From SIG622 sp045604705 (GTDB lineage: Bacteria > Bacillota > Clostridia > Oscillospirales > CAG-382), in the NCBI GenBank assembly GCA_045604705.1, contig JAZUOO010000051.1, forward strand, positions 1-37,182: a stretch of DNA of 37,182 nt. The letters are read 5' to 3'. Positions within the stretch are counted from its first letter, which is position 1, and each line of letters starts with the position of its first letter. Both the position numbers and the translations under genes were made by a program. The notes below the pieces were generated by a model. It was not told the DNA's origin. It was given only the letters and a program-made list of their open reading frames with translations, and ran no database searches. Below, one piece after another: positions 24,412 through 32,855 of the stretch.

Positions 24412-25251
24412 TTATTTGCCGCCGTCAATTTCCTTTTCAATTCTTCCGATAAGGTCGCTAATTGCTCCTGCGTCGTTATCGCAAAGCACCATGATGCCGG
24501 GAATTTCTTTAAGATAGTCCATACCGTTCATTGGCGTTGCACATCTGTCAGCCATACGCAGCATCTGCTCGTCGTTTTCGTAGTCGCCTACGGCGAAAAT
24601 CGTTACATTAGGCTTTCCGACAACCTTTTTGAGATTGTTTAGCATCATTCCTTTTGTGCCGTTCTTGGGCATGATTTCAAGAACCGTAGGATGAGCGTAA
24701 ACGAACTCAAATGGCAAGTCCGCGGCAAGTGTATCAAAGTACTCTCTTATGTGACTCACCTGCTCCTTTGCACCCTCAAAAAGTATTTTGTGCCATCTTG
24801 CAGTATTTGAGGTTGTATGTATATCTCCGACCACAATTCTGTCACCGAATATTTTGTACCATTTATCCCCAACATTCGGTTCAATTGTGCAGTACATTTT
24901 CCCGTCAGAAGAAACTCTCATCCACAGATTCGGCTCCATTTCGGCAGTTTTCTCAATAATCGGCTTTATCTTTTCATAGTCAAGAAAAACCTCATACTTT
25001 ATGCTTCTGTCGTTCATATCGCAAATATAGGCGCCGTTACAGCCGATAATCGGGATATTGACTATCTCATTTATATTGGGAATAGAGGAAAGAATAAGAT
25101 AATCTTCACGTCCCGTGGCAACGGTAAAGCTGCCTCCGTTATTCTTGAAGTATTCTATCGCCTCAAGATTCTCCGGAACCATTCTTCCTTTTTTTCCAAG
25201 GAATGTTTCATCTATATCCGAAACAATGATTATATTATCAAATTTTGCCAC
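24412..25251 (-). CDS. HAD-superfamily (Cof-type) sugar phosphatase
   Basis: A 279-residue HAD hydrolase of the Cof/IIB class. Motif I is VSDIDETFLG (nucleophile Asp), motif II is in SFTVATGRE, motif III is Lys in the GTKGMMLNNL segment, and motif IV is AVGDYENDEQMLRMA. Such enzymes dephosphorylate sugar phosphates or flavin intermediates, and the substrate is not predictable. The start is a GTG at 25251, 3 bases after the rluD-type stop, with AGAAGG six bases before it. The transketolase gene pair lies 46 bases downstream, so a role near sugar phosphates is possible but only contextual. Confidence 0.88.
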   Translation of the reverse strand: MAKFDNIIIVSDIDETFLGKKGRMVPENLEAIEYFKNNGGSFTVATGREDYLILSSIPNINEIVNIPIIGCNGAYICDMNDRSIKYEVFLDYEKIKPIIEKTAEMEPNLWMRVSSDGKMYCTIEPNVGDKWYKIFGDRIVVGDIHTTSNTARWHKILFEGAKEQVSHIREYFDTLAADLPFEFVYAHPTVLEIMPKNGTKGMMLNNLKKVVGKPNVTIFAVGDYENDEQMLRMADRCATPMNGMDYLKEIPGIMVLCDNDAGAISDLIGRIEKEIDGGK

Positions 25252-25254
25252 TTT

Positions 25255-26223
25255 TTACCTTCTTCTGAGCCTTTCGAGAACATCGGAAAAGTACTCAGGA
25301 AGCTCCGAGGAGAATTCCATATATTCGCCTGTTATCGGATGGTCAAAGCCAAGCACCTTTGCGTGAAGTGCCTGTCCCTGTATTCCGAATTTGTTCTTGC
25401 CCTCTTTTGGTGCGTACAGCGGATCTCCCACTACGGGATATCCGATATGCGACATATGAACTCTTATCTGATGTGTTCTTCCGGTCTCAAGCTTCATTTC
25501 GCAAAGAGAAAACTCACCCAAATCCTCCAGAACTCTGTAATGGGTAATTGCCTCCTTGGAGTTCCTTTCGGTAACAGCCATTTTCTTTCTGTCATTGGGG
25601 TTTCTGCCTATCGGAGCATTGACCGTTCCGCTATCATTTTTCGGATGTCCGTACAATAGTGCATTGTAAATCCTTGTAAAGGAATGAGCCTTTATCTGCT
25701 CGGCAAGTCCCGTGTGAGCCTTATCGTTTTTCGCAACCACAAGAAGTCCGCTTGTGTCCTTATCAATCCTGTGAACTATTCCCGGACGGATAACTCCATT
25801 TATACCGGAAAGTTGTCCTTCACAATGATACAGAAGTGCATTTACAAGTGTTCCGTCCGGATTTCCCGGGGCAGGATGTACGACTATTCCTTTAGGTTTA
25901 TTTACCACAAGAAGATCCTTATCCTCATAGACAACCTCTATGGGAATATTCTGCGGCTGTGCAGTACAATCCTCCGGCTCGGGCATTATAACTGTCACCC
26001 TATCGCCGCTTTTTGGCTTAAAGCTCTTCTGCGTCACCGTCTTTTCACCGACAGTCACCGCACCGTTTTCAATAAGCACCTGTGCCAAGCTTCGTGACAT
26101 ATTACACTTTTCGCAAATCAGTGTATCAAGCCTCGAACTTTCCTCGCAGACAAAAATTACCGCCTCTTCCACGGTATCGCCAACATCACCGAGAAATTCA
26201 TTTTCCGATACAGAATCAGTCAT
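25255..26223 (-). CDS. rluD: Large-subunit pseudouridine synthase of the RluD/RluA family
   Basis: About 322 residues. An N-terminal S4 RNA-binding domain (about 25-90) precedes the RluA-type catalytic domain with GIVHRIDKDTSGLLVVAK (catalytic Asp in HRID), PKGIVVHPAPGNPDGTLVNA, and the C-terminal HQIRVHMSHIGYPVVGDPLY. The family makes pseudouridines in 23S rRNA helix 69 (RluD) or nearby sites. The gene overlaps the end of lspA. Starts at 26232 (GTG), 26229 and 26223 (ATG) are all possible; GGACGG lies 8 bases before 26223. The lspA-rluD pair is a standard Firmicutes arrangement. Confidence 0.92.
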   Translation of the reverse strand: MTDSVSENEFLGDVGDTVEEAVIFVCEESSRLDTLICEKCNMSRSLAQVLIENGAVTVGEKTVTQKSFKPKSGDRVTVIMPEPEDCTAQPQNIPIEVVYEDKDLLVVNKPKGIVVHPAPGNPDGTLVNALLYHCEGQLSGINGVIRPGIVHRIDKDTSGLLVVAKNDKAHTGLAEQIKAHSFTRIYNALLYGHPKNDSGTVNAPIGRNPNDRKKMAVTERNSKEAITHYRVLEDLGEFSLCEMKLETGRTHQIRVHMSHIGYPVVGDPLYAPKEGKNKFGIQGQALHAKVLGFDHPITGEYMEFSSELPEYFSDVLERLRRR

Positions 26224-26788
26224 TGCCATCACCGTCCGAACCTGTCTGTACTGTTTCTTTTTCTACCACAGGCTGTTTATCCGCATTCTTTCCGTCAATA
26301 AAAACAATGTAGACAAAGAGCAACGCTGTTCCGACAGTTACTGCACAGTCTGCAATGTTGAATATCGGGAAATCTATAAAGGATGCCTCGATAAAATCAA
26401 CCACAACACCATCAAAGAGCCTGTACCCCGCACCGAACAGCTTACAAGTGCCGTCAAGAAATTCTTCCGTATAAAAAGTCCTGTCAATCATATTGCCAAT
26501 CCCGCCTCCGAGAATAAGCGCAAGCGGAATCCTCATCATGACGTGAGCATTTTTGTATTTCATAAGAATGAATACAATGACAGCAATGGTAATGGCTGAC
26601 AAAACAAGAAATACCCATCTCTTATCATCCAGCATTCCCCATGCTGCACCGTCGTTTCTTATATATGTGAAGTCCAGAATACCGGGAATGACTTTTACCG
26701 ACTCGTTAAGATTCATATTGGAATTTACAATAAATTTTGTAAGCTGATCCGCAATTATCACCAGCAAAGAAACTATAACTACCGGCAT
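26216..26788 (-). CDS. lspA: Lipoprotein signal peptidase (signal peptidase II)
   Basis: A 190-residue membrane aspartyl protease that removes the signal peptide from lipidated prolipoproteins such as those at 434 and 10994. Four transmembrane segments are visible, with the family boxes VIIADQLTKFIV, RNDGAAWGM, GGGIGNMIDR and the catalytic FNIADCAVTVG. The C-terminal tail (about 25 residues, DGKNADKQPVVEKETVQT) is longer and more polar than usual. The ATG at 26788 is preceded by GAGAGG, and an upstream TTG in frame lacks one. It overlaps rluD by a few bases. Confidence 0.95.
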   Translation of the reverse strand: MPVVIVSLLVIIADQLTKFIVNSNMNLNESVKVIPGILDFTYIRNDGAAWGMLDDKRWVFLVLSAITIAVIVFILMKYKNAHVMMRIPLALILGGGIGNMIDRTFYTEEFLDGTCKLFGAGYRLFDGVVVDFIEASFIDFPIFNIADCAVTVGTALLFVYIVFIDGKNADKQPVVEKETVQTGSDGDGND

Positions 26789-26813
26789 TCTTACCTCTCT
26801 CAACTAAAAGGTT

Positions 26814-26840
26814 CGTACCGCAAATCCGAGTCGCGGTACG
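26814..26840 (-). terminator. Hairpin between ileS and lspA, weak terminator or processing site
   Basis: Perfect 8-bp stem CGTACCGC/GCGGTACG (26814-26821 with 26833-26840). On the minus strand it is followed by AACCTTTTAG, so termination is likely partial. Confidence 0.55.
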
Positions 26841-26854
26841 GACACAATATTTGT

Positions 26855-29677
26855 TTACGCGTTATTCCCGGACACTGCCGCACATCTCGGGCAGAGGTGC
26901 TGTCCCTCGCCAATATCCTGTGCGTCCTCGGAAACAAACCAACATCTGTCACACTTGTGACCTGTAGCTTCGCTTACAACTACCCTGATTCCGCTTTCTG
27001 TTTCGCAGAATGCATTTTCGGGAGCCGTATCACCCACATAAAGGTTTACCTTGGAAACGATAAATACTGTCTTGAGATCGTCGCTGAAGGCTTCAAAGGT
27101 CTTCATTGCATCATTATCTGCATCAGCATAAATATCAATACAAGCATCAAGAGACTTGCCTATGAGCTTTTCTGCTCTTGCAATTTCAAGTGCTTTCATG
27201 ACATCGTCACGTACAGCAAGAAGCTTTTCCCATCTTTCGGCAATATCATCAAAGTTATATTCATCGCAGTATGATGGCATATCGTTGAGGAATACACTTT
27301 CTCCCTTTTCACCGTCGAGATGAGCCATATAACCCCATGTTTCTTCAGCAGTAAAGGAGAGAATCGGTGCAATGAGCTTTACAAGACCGTCCAAAACGAT
27401 ATACATTGCAGTCTGTGCACTTCTTCTCTGGAGGCTTTCCTTATCCTCACAGTAAACTCTGTCCTTGGTAATATCAACATAAAGCTTTGAAAGCTCGTTT
27501 GTACAGAAGTCGTGAACCTCATGATAGATGATGTGGAACTCGAATTCATCGTAAGCCTTGCGAACCTTGGCAATAAGCTTGTTGTATTCACAAACTATCC
27601 ACTTGTCAATCTCGTAGAGCTTATCGAGTGCAACCATATCCTTGTTGGGATCAAAGTCAGTCTCTGCGGTTCCGAGATTTGCAAGGAGAATTCTTATTGT
27701 ATTTCTTATTTTTCTGTAGCTTTCCGAGAGCTGCTTAAAAAGAGCGTCCGAGCATCTTACGTCAACTCTGTAGTCGCTGGAAGCAACCCAAAGACGAAGC
27801 AAATCACCGCCGTACACCTTGATAACATCCTCAGGATATACGGAGTTACCGAGGGACTTATGCATTGCTTTACCTTCGCCGTCAACAACCCATCCGTGTG
27901 TAAGAACTGTCTTATAGGGAGCACCCTGTCCCTGTGCCGCAACAGCTGTAAGAAGCGAGGACTGGAACCAGCCTCTGTACTGATCTGCACCCTCAAGGTA
28001 CATATCGGAAGGCCAGTTACCGTTCTTTTTAAGGGAAGCAAAATGTGTTGAACCTGAGTCAAACCAACAGTCAAGTGTATCTGTTTCCTTTATAAAGTGA
28101 GTCTTTCCACAGAAAGGACATACAAAACCCTCGGGAAGAAGCTCTGAAGCCTCCATGTCAAACCATGCATTCGAGCCCTTTTCACCAAAAATTTTGGAAA
28201 CCTTTGCTATTGTTTCATCGGTACATACGGGCTTTCCGCAATCCTCACAGTAGAATACAGGAATGGGAAGTCCCCAGAATCTCTGACGGGAAATACACCA
28301 ATCAGCTCTTTCTCTTATCATGGACGTCATTCTGTCCTTACCCCAGCCGGGAAGCCATGTAACATCGTCACAAGCCTTAACAGCATCATCCTTGAAAGCA
28401 TCAACGGAGCAGAACCACTGGGGGGTAGCTCTGAAGATAATAGGATTCTTACATCTCCAGCAGTGAGGATACTGATGGACAATTTCCTCGGATGCAAAAA
28501 GTGCACCTGACTGCTTCATATCTTCAAGAATTGTTTCGTTGGACTTTGCATAGAACTGTCCTGCAAACTTTCCGGCATCTTCCCCCTGAATACCCTTATC
28601 GTCTACGGGAACGATGATGTTCATTTTGTAACGCATACCTGTATGATAGTCGTCCGCACCGTAGCCGGGAGCTGTATGAACGCAACCTGTACCGCTGTCC
28701 ATTGTTACATATTCGGCAGTTACAAGAAGGCTGTCTCTGTCAAGGAAGGGATGCTGTGCTGTCATGTATTCAAAGTCGCCGCCCGCAAAGGATGCAACAA
28801 CCTCGTAGTCGGTCTGTTCAAAGCCTGCCATAATCATTGTCTTGGCAAGAAGAGCCTCTGCTACGATATAGTTTTCGCCGTTTTTAGCCTTTGCGACAAC
28901 ATATGTTTCTCTGGGATGTACGGCTATTGCCATATTTCCGGGAAGAGTCCAGATTGTTGTTGTCCAGATTACAAAGTAGGTCTTTGCAAGATCAACAATT
29001 TCTGCAAGCTTGCCCTTATCGTCCTTTACCGCAAACTTAACGTATACGGAAGTACAGGGGTCATCCTTATATTCAATTTCCGCTTCGGCAAGAGCAGTTT
29101 CATCGGAGCAGCACCAATAAACAGGCTTAAGTCCCTTATAGATGTAGCCCTTCTTGTACATCTCGCCAAACACCTTAACTTCTTCCGCTTCAAACTCGGG
29201 AGCCATTGTGAGATAAGGCTTTTCCCAATCTGCAAGAACACCGAGTCTCTTGAAGGAGGTCATCTGAATATCAACGAAATTACGAGCGAACTCTTCACAT
29301 GCAGATCTGAAGTCGGAAGTGCTCATGCTCTTTCTGTCGAGCTTATTTTTCTTGATAATGGCAGACTCAATAGGCATACCGTGGTTGTCCCATCCGGGTG
29401 TAAAGGGAACCTTATAGCCGCCCATGGATTTTGCTTTATTTATAAAGTCCTTGAGAACCTTATTCATAGCGGTACCCATATGGATATTACCGTTTGAGAA
29501 AGGAGGACCGTCGTGGAGAATAAACAGTGGTTTTCCCTCGTTGTTCTCAAGCATTTTGTTGTAAATACCTTCTTTCTCCCACTTTTCCAGAGTTTTGGGC
29601 TCATTCTGAGGCAGATTTGCACGCATCGGGAAATCTGTCTTAGGGAGATTCAGTGAATTAGAAAAGTCCTTTGCCAT
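26855..29677 (-). CDS. ileS: Isoleucyl-tRNA synthetase
   Basis: A 940-residue full-length class Ia synthetase. The HIGH-type motif is GNIHMGTA (around residue 60). An editing CP1 domain occupies about 200-400. The KMSKS-type loop reads AMHKSLGNS. The anticodon-binding domain follows. The C-terminus has a zinc site with two Cys pairs (KCDRCWFV ... CPRCAAV), typical of the bacterial eubacterial-type enzyme. The start at 29677 has GGAG 8 bases upstream. No T-box leader was found, though one is common before ileS in Firmicutes. Confidence 0.97.
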   Translation of the reverse strand: MAKDFSNSLNLPKTDFPMRANLPQNEPKTLEKWEKEGIYNKMLENNEGKPLFILHDGPPFSNGNIHMGTAMNKVLKDFINKAKSMGGYKVPFTPGWDNHGMPIESAIIKKNKLDRKSMSTSDFRSACEEFARNFVDIQMTSFKRLGVLADWEKPYLTMAPEFEAEEVKVFGEMYKKGYIYKGLKPVYWCCSDETALAEAEIEYKDDPCTSVYVKFAVKDDKGKLAEIVDLAKTYFVIWTTTIWTLPGNMAIAVHPRETYVVAKAKNGENYIVAEALLAKTMIMAGFEQTDYEVVASFAGGDFEYMTAQHPFLDRDSLLVTAEYVTMDSGTGCVHTAPGYGADDYHTGMRYKMNIIVPVDDKGIQGEDAGKFAGQFYAKSNETILEDMKQSGALFASEEIVHQYPHCWRCKNPIIFRATPQWFCSVDAFKDDAVKACDDVTWLPGWGKDRMTSMIRERADWCISRQRFWGLPIPVFYCEDCGKPVCTDETIAKVSKIFGEKGSNAWFDMEASELLPEGFVCPFCGKTHFIKETDTLDCWFDSGSTHFASLKKNGNWPSDMYLEGADQYRGWFQSSLLTAVAAQGQGAPYKTVLTHGWVVDGEGKAMHKSLGNSVYPEDVIKVYGGDLLRLWVASSDYRVDVRCSDALFKQLSESYRKIRNTIRILLANLGTAETDFDPNKDMVALDKLYEIDKWIVCEYNKLIAKVRKAYDEFEFHIIYHEVHDFCTNELSKLYVDITKDRVYCEDKESLQRRSAQTAMYIVLDGLVKLIAPILSFTAEETWGYMAHLDGEKGESVFLNDMPSYCDEYNFDDIAERWEKLLAVRDDVMKALEIARAEKLIGKSLDACIDIYADADNDAMKTFEAFSDDLKTVFIVSKVNLYVGDTAPENAFCETESGIRVVVSEATGHKCDRCWFVSEDAQDIGEGQHLCPRCAAVSGNNA

Positions 29678-29715
29678 TATCTTTACTCCTTAAATTTTGT
29701 TTACTCTTAGCTTAT

Positions 29716-29745
29716 ATAAAATTGTTTCTGTTTTATACTTGTCAA
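29716..29745 (-). promoter_or_regulatory. Possible internal promoter before ileS
   Basis: On the minus strand, TTGACA at 29745-29740 is perfect, but the -10 at 17-18 bases is poor (ATTTTA or TTTTAT). A TATATA lies too far away. Confidence 0.35.
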
Positions 29746-29754
29746 AAAGTATCT

Positions 29755-29919
29755 TTAAATAAACTCAAAGCAACCGAAAAAGCTCCCGGTCAACATACCT
29801 GATACCTTTTCGGTCACACAACCGTTAATTTGCATGAGCTGAAGCTCAGAACCACTCTTACGTTCTGCAATCTTTCCCTGCTCTTTTGAAAACACGTTAC
29901 CGTGACAGTCAAAACGCAA
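29755..29919 (-). CDS. Possible small gene or leader ORF between divIVA and ileS
   Basis: One frame is fully open for 58 codons between divIVA and ileS and has coding-like composition. It reads RFDCHGNVFSKEQGKIAERK, then SGSELQLMQINGCVTEKVSG, and ends MLTGSFFGCFEFI before TAA. There is no ATG near its beginning, so it would need TTG (29919) or ATT, and no clear ribosome binding site is seen. The same stretch has an 8-bp hairpin (ACCGAAAA/TTTTCGGT). It could be a small protein, a fragment of a lost gene, or chance. Confidence 0.25.
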   Translation of the reverse strand: MRFDCHGNVFSKEQGKIAERKSGSELQLMQINGCVTEKVSGMLTGSFFGCFEFI

Positions 29920-29932
29920 AATACCGTATTAT

Positions 29933-30496
29933 TTATTCATCATTCGTCTCTGTATTCTGAAGTTTATCTTTGAAAACCTGCGATACCTGTGCCTCAAAGC
30001 TGATGTCTTTTATATCCTCCGCGGTTATTGCAGGGAACTGCTCCTGAATATCGGAAAGGTGCTTTTGATATGCCTCGAGGATTGCTTCTTTGAAGCTTTT
30101 TGTTTTTTCCTCAAATGCAATAAACTTCTTACGCTCCTCTTCAAATGCATCCGCATAAGAAGAAAGAACACTGCCGCAGCTTTCCTTCATTGTTCCCGTG
30201 ATCAAATTCGCCTTTTCGGTGGCTTCCGACACTATTTTGTCCGCCTCATCCTGAGCTTCGGCGATTATCGTTTCGGACATTTTTTTTACACTGTTCATGG
30301 CTTCACCGGCTCTCGCACTTGTTTCCTTGTATTTTTCAACAATTGCCGCAAGCTTTTCTTCCGTTTCGGCATATCTGAAATATAACTCTCTGTAATACAT
30401 AATAAGGGTATTTATACAATTGTCAACTTCCTGCTGATTGTACCCCTTGAATCCCCGTGTAAATTCGGGAATCATTATTTCTTCGGGTCTAAGCAT
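29933..30496 (-). CDS. divIVA: DivIVA-family cell-pole/division protein
   Basis: 187 residues from the ATG at 30496, which lies just after GAGGG. The N-terminal DivIVA lipid-binding motif is clear: MLRPEEIMIPEFTRGFKGYN then QQEVDNCINTL. It is followed by a long charged coiled coil (about 45-165), the usual architecture for binding curved membrane and recruiting division or wall-growth proteins. It belongs to the sepF-yggT-ylmH-divIVA group, the classical order downstream of ftsZ in Gram-positives, here without ftsZ. The product is somewhat longer than the B. subtilis protein. Confidence 0.92.
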   Translation of the reverse strand: MLRPEEIMIPEFTRGFKGYNQQEVDNCINTLIMYYRELYFRYAETEEKLAAIVEKYKETSARAGEAMNSVKKMSETIIAEAQDEADKIVSEATEKANLITGTMKESCGSVLSSYADAFEEERKKFIAFEEKTKSFKEAILEAYQKHLSDIQEQFPAITAEDIKDISFEAQVSQVFKDKLQNTETNDE

Positions 30497-30555
30497 TTTC
30501 CCTCTTTTCCGCCGCATAAGCTATTGAATTGGCCTTGTACGGCACCAGGTTTTTA

Positions 30556-31344
30556 TCAAACATATTTTTCCGCCCGAAACCTTATCCGTCCGCGACGGTT
30601 GACATCACCGATAGCCGAAAGCCTGTATTTACCGAAGCCTCTGACCGTAATAACGTCACATTCGGAAACAGCCTTGCTCTTATCGGAAACGGTAACATGA
30701 TTTATCGTAACGTATTCGGTTTCAATAAGCCTTACCGCCTTATCCCTTGAGATATTGAGTATCTCGGACAAAAGAGCATCTATTCTGAAGCTCGCCGCTG
30801 TGCCGCTGATTTCTTTAAAATTCCTAGATATATCAATACTATCCGCACTGCACACTGAAACCTTAGCTCCGTCCCTGCCAACGAGTTTTAAATTCTCCGC
30901 AAGAAAACACGCTATTTTCTTATGCACGAATACGGTCGCACAATACCCCTTTTCACCGACAATAATATCACCTATTACCGACCTGTTAAGTCCCAGTCCC
31001 AATATTGAGCCGAGAAAATCCCTGTGACTGTGCTCACGAAAGCCCGAACACTCAATTTTCAGAGCCTCTATGGGAAATTCCCGTAAAAGCTCCTCTTTGT
31101 CCATATATATGCAATATTCCGGAAAAAAGCCCGCAACAGTTCTTTCGGCATCAGGAAATCCGCCAAAGGATATAAAGGTATTCTGCACACACATCTCATT
31201 TGCCTTTTCCAGGACAACAGCACTCTCCCTGTCAGACAGGAACTCGGAGAAAACAGGAATATTCTCCGCGTTGCATCTCTGTATCAAATCCCGTGCTCGT
31301 GAAGACAGCACCTTTTCTTCATCGTTAAGTATAAGATTTCCCAT
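30556..31344 (-). CDS. ylmH: YlmH family S4-domain RNA-binding protein
   Basis: A 262-residue protein of the YlmH family. An N-terminal and central domain specific to this family (SFGGFPDAERTVAGFFPEY; HRDFLGSILGLGLNRSVIGD) precedes a C-terminal S4 domain (about 185-245, RIDALLSEILNISRDKAVRL then TVRGFGKYRL). YlmH binds ribosomal RNA and has been linked to rescue of obstructed 50S subunits. The gene starts 15 bases after yggT with an AAGGCG site and precedes divIVA, its normal neighbour. Confidence 0.93.
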   Translation of the reverse strand: MGNLILNDEEKVLSSRARDLIQRCNAENIPVFSEFLSDRESAVVLEKANEMCVQNTFISFGGFPDAERTVAGFFPEYCIYMDKEELLREFPIEALKIECSGFREHSHRDFLGSILGLGLNRSVIGDIIVGEKGYCATVFVHKKIACFLAENLKLVGRDGAKVSVCSADSIDISRNFKEISGTAASFRIDALLSEILNISRDKAVRLIETEYVTINHVTVSDKSKAVSECDVITVRGFGKYRLSAIGDVNRRGRIRFRAEKYV

Positions 31345-31359
31345 AATACGCCTTAAGAT

Positions 31360-31641
31360 TTAAATATTTATTACCGGAAGCACAGCCCCGATGATCGTAA
31401 GTCCAATGTACGCCATAATAAAAGAAACATCCACGGGGAGCGAAGAAAGGGTTTCGCTTTTTTCCACGAGAAGTCTTGCCGGATACAGCACAGGCGCACA
31501 TATCCCCTCAAGAAGAACCACAAAAATGTTATCCTCTTCAAGAGGAAGCCATGAAAGTATCGCATTGATACACAGAGCAAGCTGCAAAAAATCAATAAGC
31601 ACCTTGACGCTCGTCATGGCAATATACAGAAAATAAGGCAT
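31360..31641 (-). CDS. yggT: YggT/YlmG family small membrane protein
   Basis: A 93-residue protein with two hydrophobic helices (LYIAMTSVKVLIDFLQLALC and FIMAYIGLTIIGAVLPVI) and the conserved NAILSWLP and APVLYPARLL of the YGGT family. It is proposed to act in membrane-associated division or osmotic functions next to SepF. The ATG at 31641 is preferred to an upstream in-frame TTG. It begins 8 bases after sepF stops, so it is translationally linked. Confidence 0.9.
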   Translation of the reverse strand: MPYFLYIAMTSVKVLIDFLQLALCINAILSWLPLEEDNIFVVLLEGICAPVLYPARLLVEKSETLSSLPVDVSFIMAYIGLTIIGAVLPVINI

Positions 31642-31649
31642 GGACAAAA

Positions 31650-32081
31650 TCAGTTTTCAAACGCTTCTTCTTCGGAGATGTCGGCAGAGCCGGTAACGTC
31701 AACGTTGTGGGGAGTTGCAACAAATGTCTTCTTTCCAACCTTTTCGATTTTGCCGTCAACAGCGTGAACAACACCTGCAAGGAAATCGAGAAGTCTTCTT
31801 GCATCCTCAAGAGATGTGGATTCAAGGTTGAGAAGAACAGTCTTTCTGTCAAGAAGAAGATCACCGTACTGCTTTGCTTCTTCAATCTTGTAGGATGTGG
31901 GCTTTACCACCTTCATTTCGATGGTTGCACCGTTTTCAGTTCCGGTAATTTCTGTCTGTGTTCCGTTACCCATACCATAATCATAGGCAACTCTTTCGTC
32001 GTATGTATCCCCCATGTCATCATATGCGGGAGATATAACCTGATCTCCTCTGCCGCCCTTAAGAATATCCTTCAATGCCAT
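31650..32081 (-). CDS. sepF: Cell-division protein SepF
   Basis: A 143-residue protein that bundles FtsZ filaments and tethers them to the membrane. The N-terminus MALKDILKGGRGDQ is a short amphipathic anchor. The flexible middle is acidic. The SepF domain (about 60-135) has YGDLLLDRKTVLLNLESTS and RRLLDFLAGVVHAVDGKIEK. The start at 32081 has GGAGG 8 bases upstream, although the frame continues further. It lies between yggS and yggT, the standard order. Confidence 0.94.
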   Translation of the reverse strand: MALKDILKGGRGDQVISPAYDDMGDTYDERVAYDYGMGNGTQTEITGTENGATIEMKVVKPTSYKIEEAKQYGDLLLDRKTVLLNLESTSLEDARRLLDFLAGVVHAVDGKIEKVGKKTFVATPHNVDVTGSADISEEEAFEN

Positions 32082-32106
32082 AAATTTATCCTCCAATACT
32101 ATAAAA

Positions 32107-32838
32107 TTATTTATAAATTCTTTCTCCGAAAATTGCCCGTCCGGGACGTACTATGGTTGCTCCGCACTTTACCGCTTCGCAAAAATCCGATGACATTCCC
32201 ATCGACAACTCTCGCATAATAACATTATCTATATTTTTATTCAATATGTCAAGTGATAATTCCTTAACTTTTTTGAAATAAGCTTCACAATTGTAAACTT
32301 TTTGTGAATCGTCGCTTTCCGACAGGTTTCCCGAGGAAATCATGGGAGGAATTACCATGAGTCCGACAATCCTTATTCCCTCAAATTTTGCAGCCTCTTT
32401 TGCAAATTTCAAAAGCTCATCCGGCATAACACCCGACTTTGATTCTTCATGCCCGATGTTGACCTCTAAAAGAACGTCCATAACCTTTCCGTGTGCAATT
32501 GCTCTTTTGCTTATCTCGGCGCAAAGCTTTAAACTGTCCACCGACTGTATCATTTCCACCTTGTCTATTATATACTTGACCTTATTTGTCTGGAGCTTAC
32601 CTATAAAGTGTATATGAAACCGCTTGTCAAGATCGTCGTACTTTTCCATCAGCTCCTGCACTCTGTTCTCGCCTATCGTATCTATCCCACAGTCAAGAAG
32701 AAGATTTATACGCTCTGCACTCACAGTCTTTGTTGCGGGTACTATCTTTACATCCTGCACACTTCTGCCCGCAAATCTTGCAGCTTCTTCTATTTCCGAC
32801 TTTATTCTTTTGACATTTTCAATAATACTGTCTGCCAT
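32107..32838 (-). CDS. Pyridoxal-phosphate homeostasis protein (YggS/YlmE family)
   Basis: A 243-residue single-domain PLP-binding protein with an alanine-racemase-like barrel. The cofactor Lys lies in VKIVPATKTVSAERIN, followed by GENRVQELMEKYD, HFIGKLQTNKVKYI, LEVNIGHEESKSG, and the phosphate-binding LSMGMSSDFCEAVKCGATIV. It keeps free PLP and amino-acid pools balanced and has no known catalysis. The ATG at 32838 has GGTGG 8 bases before it; a GTG at 32850 is the alternative. It sits upstream of sepF, as in many Gram-positives. Confidence 0.94.
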   Translation of the reverse strand: MADSIIENVKRIKSEIEEAARFAGRSVQDVKIVPATKTVSAERINLLLDCGIDTIGENRVQELMEKYDDLDKRFHIHFIGKLQTNKVKYIIDKVEMIQSVDSLKLCAEISKRAIAHGKVMDVLLEVNIGHEESKSGVMPDELLKFAKEAAKFEGIRIVGLMVIPPMISSGNLSESDDSQKVYNCEAYFKKVKELSLDILNKNIDNVIMRELSMGMSSDFCEAVKCGATIVRPGRAIFGERIYK

Positions 32839-32855
32839 ATCCTTTGCCACCTTTA

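Noticed and set aside
29678..29932. T-box riboswitch before ileS
   Set aside because: No T-box core sequence or GGTGG-type antiterminator on the minus strand.
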